Shown in pieces: positions 60,340-64,000 of a stretch of DNA of 64,000 bases. Both the position numbers and the translations under genes were made by a program. This DNA is from Viscum album (Eukaryota > Streptophyta > Magnoliopsida > Santalales > Viscaceae), in NCBI GenBank assembly GCA_963277665.1, contig OY728143.1, positions 535,404,394-535,468,393 of the forward strand, read 5' to 3'. How positions within the stretch are numbered: the first letter of the stretch is position 1; each line of letters starts with the position of its first letter. The notes under the pieces were generated by a model. It saw only the letters and a program-made list of their open reading frames with translations, made no database searches and had not been told where the DNA came from.

Positions 60340-63065
60340 TTTCTTATAGAGCCCACCACCAATAGGTATGGGGCTTGTGACCAGCGCTGCATCAGAATAT
60401 CCCAAAAATGGGAGGTATTTTCCTAATGTGCATGCACACATACACACATATCCAATATGAAAAAATGATGAAATTTAAAATAACTAAAATAATGAAAGAG
60501 TATGTCTATGATCCCACAACAGTGCACGATTTTAAATAACTGAACATAGAAAAGGGTCCAAAAACAAGCCCAACCAAAAATCCAAAGAGTACAACATTTT
60601 CCAAGGGTGACGACTAAGTCAAAATTATACTCTAAAAACCCATAGTCTTTCATGATGTAGTTATGGACCACCTTCTCTATATCCTACCAGGGCATCTTCA
60701 AAATGGTCATTATCTATACAAGAAAGGACGTGTGTTGGAAAATCCCATGCATCAGTGTGTATAACAATACTCAATAGGGAAAATCAAAAGACACTAAACA
60801 TGAAGAACAAAGTTTAGTAAACTGAATAAAATATATTTAAATAAATGTATAATATAAACACCTAGATATTCTCAAGAAATACACCACACCACAAGGGGAT
60901 TATAACCAACTACCATCCATAAGATTATGGTCAAAGAAACTCTCATTATGAGAGAACTCACTCCATGATCAAATCTACCATTAGAGACACTAGATGAAGA
61001 GGTATATCTCATTGGGAACCACCCAAAGAGAATAAAATGGTCTGATATTACTCTGATGCATAGATAGTTAGTCACTCCTAGTATCTCTTGGAAACACTGT
61101 AAACACAATCTGGATCCACCCGCTAAGTGGGGGATCGTATGTCAACAATTCCACCAACCCTATTAATATGTCCTTCAAGATGGAGGATTAGAGACCTTCC
61201 TAAGGGGTTCACGATGATTCCATGAACTCCAATATGGGAACTAAATATGATAAATGATCTTACTCTATTCTAACAGATGGACACCTTAACACTATATGAC
61301 ACACAATATCTAGAGGGAACAACATTGAAGTGATGTGAATGTAATTACAAACTATACTCTTGAGGAAAATGAAAAAGGGAATTCAGTCAAGAGATACTGG
61401 TCCACACTAAGAAATTTAAGAGACACAAGAACTCTTTGTGAGAGTATATAACATGTCTCAAGGGGTACATGATGTGTCCAGCTATCTCAAGTCCTGCTCG
61501 TGTGGAAGAGCCTCTGATAAAATTTTGTCTCTATATAAATAGAATATAGAATGTATATATGGTGTGTAGAGAAACACAATGTCTTTTCATTGTCAATAGG
61601 CTTTGTTTGTGTACAAAACTCATGTCTGTGTAGTGGTCCTTGTAAGTCAATCCATGTTTGTGTGGGAGTACACGGTGTGTCCTATCCCATGTACTCAAAC
61701 CTGTCTCTATGTACTTCTAAAGTACACACCGAGTCAATTATGGAGGCTCACATGCATAGTGACTATGGTTCCACGCCTTGAAATCCTTATCTTCATCCCA
61801 AAACCCTAGATTCCATTGATTGGGGCCCACACACCATGTAATCCTGGATTAGATGCCACGTTCTGCTGGATTTTCCATAATCCATGATTCTCCTCCATAT
61901 TCCATGACTGAGGCTCCGACCTTTAATCTGGTGGTCTCCATGCAGTGAAATTCAATATCCATGGTCATTTTTCCATTCCATCACCAAATCAATGCATTTC
62001 AGCACCATATCTACTCAAAACAAGGATTGAATAAAAATTCTTCATTCAGTTTCGAAGAACATCGCAGAACGCAAAATCAAGAATCATATATCATCTTAAT
62101 CTCCCCATTTCTATCATCAAACCTAATTTTTGTGAATCTTATCCCAAATATATGATAATAGATCATTCTGTCATGAAATCGGTGTGTAATAATCGATTAA
62201 TCAGAATGTGTCAGTGTCACAATCCAAATAAAGGACACCCACAATGAATGATGAAATTGTGCCGAAAATTATAGAAACAAATGAGAGTAAAGAACCTTGT
62301 TCGATTTTCTAGTTGATATTGATTAATTTAAGATAAATAATGAAAATATTGATTGTATATCTCCCAAATGAACCTCTATTACCCCCATCCCCCAATCATT
62401 TATGATCCACAAATCAATATATTGGTTGATTGATCCATATTCGTCAGAGGAATCAAGAACAGGGAAGAAATCTGAATAAGAAATTCCTAGCTCGATCCGG
62501 TTTGATTACTAAGGAATAACAATGCATCATAATCATCACTGGAATGATCTCTTGAATATATTGTTTGATGATTGTAGATCCACAACTGTGTTACCATTCC
62601 CTAGATAGAATTCTCTAGATCTATCTCCAATAGTCCAATGGAATCTCTAGGGTTATTCGGCTAACCCTAGATTACCAACATAACAATCTATTTAAGTATT
62701 GAAAAAAATTGTTGTGTCAGTGAAATGAACTATAATAATATTATTAAATTATTTTATTTATTTTTGAAATAGTGATTACATGTCAAAAAATGGTCAGCAC
62801 TACATAATGTTAAGTTACGCCTTAGGTAAAACTGTAAATATGAACTCAACGGTTCCCTAGGGTTTTTTATTTGGGAACCCGTTATGATTATATTCCAATA
62901 TTTTAAAATAACTGTAAAAAAATTCTATTAAATATATTTAATATATTCCAAACATTTATATCTTGCACATCGAGCTTCATAATTGCATGTTGTCTCGGTT
63001 CATGGTCTTGAAAATAATCCATATAATATTCAAAAATAATACATGTTCAATATTATATGCTATAT
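60340..63065 (-). repeat. O3 5' LTR, main part
   Basis: Homologous along its length to 50100-52816 at a nearly constant offset. Shared anchors include CAGAATATCCCAAAAATGG (60391 and 50145 areas), CCAACCCTATT and the final TTCAAAAATAATACA (compare TTTAAAAATAATACA near 52790). The right end is set approximately at 63065, where similarity fades. No clean flanking duplication was found. Confidence 0.6.
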
Positions 63066-63318
63066 TAATGTCCATAAATTAACTTATGGTGTCTATTAAT
63101 CTTCAAAATTACACATCAACCAAAATGTTTTCAATCTAAATATCCACTATCTTATTAACTTATACAATACCAAGTGTTTCCAAAAATTACTTCTCTCTAA
63201 ACTGGCTTTGAAAATATATTTTGGTTTAATATGCCTCATTTTGAGTATGAGAACTCATCCACTAATAGATAGTTATACTCTGATGAAGACTTAATGAAAC
63301 AATCAAGATCTAACCATG
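63066..63318. other. AT-rich flank, nothing recognised
   Basis: Sequence outside the O3 LTR with no open frame or repeat that I recognise. Confidence 0.5.
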
Positions 63319-63650
63319 TTTTTTCTAAACCAAACATAAATTAAAGTCACTAACTATAGTCAATAATTTTCCAAATGAGGATTATTATCAACTCAAAACC
63401 TATGAGACCATTGAAACAATGAAATAGGAAGTGAGCTCAATCCAAGAGAACACTCGAATTGATCGGTAGAAAATAAGAAAACCGATCCATCTTATTTTTA
63501 AACAAAACATAAATTAAAGTAACTAACTACAGTCAATCATATTCCACATGAGGATTACGCTCAACTCAAAACCTAGGTGTCCATTGAAACATGGAAATAT
63601 AAGGTGAGATCAACCTAAGAGAATAATTTCCTTGACCAGTTGGAAATACA
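63319..63650. repeat. Tandem duplication, two units of ~172-173 bp
   Basis: AAACATAAATTAAAGT at 63333 recurs at 63505, and GAGGATTA at 63377 recurs at 63550. The intervening ACTAACTA-AGTCAAT and CAACTCAAAACCTA segments are also conserved in order. Units are roughly 85% alike by eye. I see no third unit on either side, so this is a dimer inside the window. Confidence 0.75.
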
Positions 63651-64000
63651 TTCTTATCCACATGATTCATATACCATACCATTTATAACTCAAAAATTCC
63701 ATCTTAGTGTTCAATTTAACTAATATATTATCTTACAGGTTGAAAAAAGGATACATAAGGTTCATGTAGTTATGTTCAATTCATTTCTTATATAACTGAA
63801 TTCAAAACACTATGAAATTTTTTCCCTAGGGTCCATAAACCATAACTCACAACACTCTTAACCCAAAACAATATATGTAAGATATTCCCTATCAAGTTCC
63901 ACTATTCAATTACACAACCCAACTAGACCCCTTCTATACTAGTTTTTAAGATGACTATGCCAAGTAAAAGCTATTTCCAATCTTCTTGGTATAGTATTTT
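63651..64000. other. AT-rich sequence at window end, nothing recognised
   Basis: No gene, terminal repeat or further copy of the preceding ~172-bp unit is visible up to the window edge. Confidence 0.5.

Larger units (their letters stand above)
50073..63065 (-). mobile_element. O3: very old Ty3/gypsy element
   Basis: Minus-strand order from right to left: 5' LTR (homologous sequence 60340-63065, with an end fragment at about 57685-57740), primer-binding-site remnant, gag zinc knuckle (56459-56500), protease (about 55870-55990), reverse transcriptase (about 55250-55560), RNase H (about 54700-54850), integrase (about 53700-54000), C-terminal tail (52836-53084), polypurine tract (52817-52831) and 3' LTR (about 50073-52816). 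The two LTR copies align at a steady offset of ~10,250 bases over 2.7 kb but are highly diverged. All coding parts are riddled with stops and indels. Confidence 0.75.

Overview
The window is repetitive plant nuclear DNA, almost entirely nested and decayed transposable elements. No host gene, tRNA, rRNA or CRISPR array is visible. An angiosperm with a large, transposon-rich genome is the best inference, from a CACTA (En/Spm) transposon with TNP2, DUF4218, DUF4216 and Ulp1-like domains, chromodomain Ty3/gypsy elements primed by initiator tRNA-Met, low GC and very long AT-rich spacers. The species cannot be told from this sequence.

Layout. (1) 1-21437: one CACTA element read on the minus strand. 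Its 17-bp terminal repeat and 12 subterminal palindromes lie at the right end (20810-21437), the TNP2 transposase pseudogene at 3468-6614, and a second, Ulp1-protease-like pseudogene at 63-3035. The left terminus is outside the window. (2) 7245-19374: gypsy chromovirus R1 (minus strand), inserted in a C-rich minisatellite of the CACTA element. It has a 5-bp target duplication (ACCCC), two ~3.59-kb LTRs, and a 1,493-codon gag-pol frame with four stops and no frameshift. (3) 21438-39976: an older plus-strand gypsy element, here called O. The CACTA element sits inside its 5' LTR and R2 sits inside its gag. (4) 23304-33825: gypsy chromovirus R2 (minus strand, same family as R1), with target duplication CATAT, two ~2.89-kb LTRs, and a gag-pol frame broken by only two stops. 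(5) 39977-50072: about 10 kb of AT-rich sequence in which I recognise no gene. (6) About 50073-63065: a third, very old minus-strand gypsy element, here called O3. Its domain order is readable but stops and indels are dense, and its right LTR seems split by ~2.6 kb of unknown DNA. (7) The last ~0.9 kb holds a ~172-bp tandem duplication.

Order of events from the nesting: O inserted first. The CACTA element later entered O's 5' LTR, and R2 entered O's gag. R1 entered the CACTA element after that element was in place. R1 and R2 are young: both have clean target duplications and similar LTR pairs. O and O3 are old. No obviously new biological system is visible. The most unusual points are a duplicated primer-binding site in the R1 leader, a split G-quadruplex-prone minisatellite upstream of the CACTA transposase, a 693-bp LTR length polymorphism separating R1 from R2, and an R2 polyprotein frame with just two breaks.
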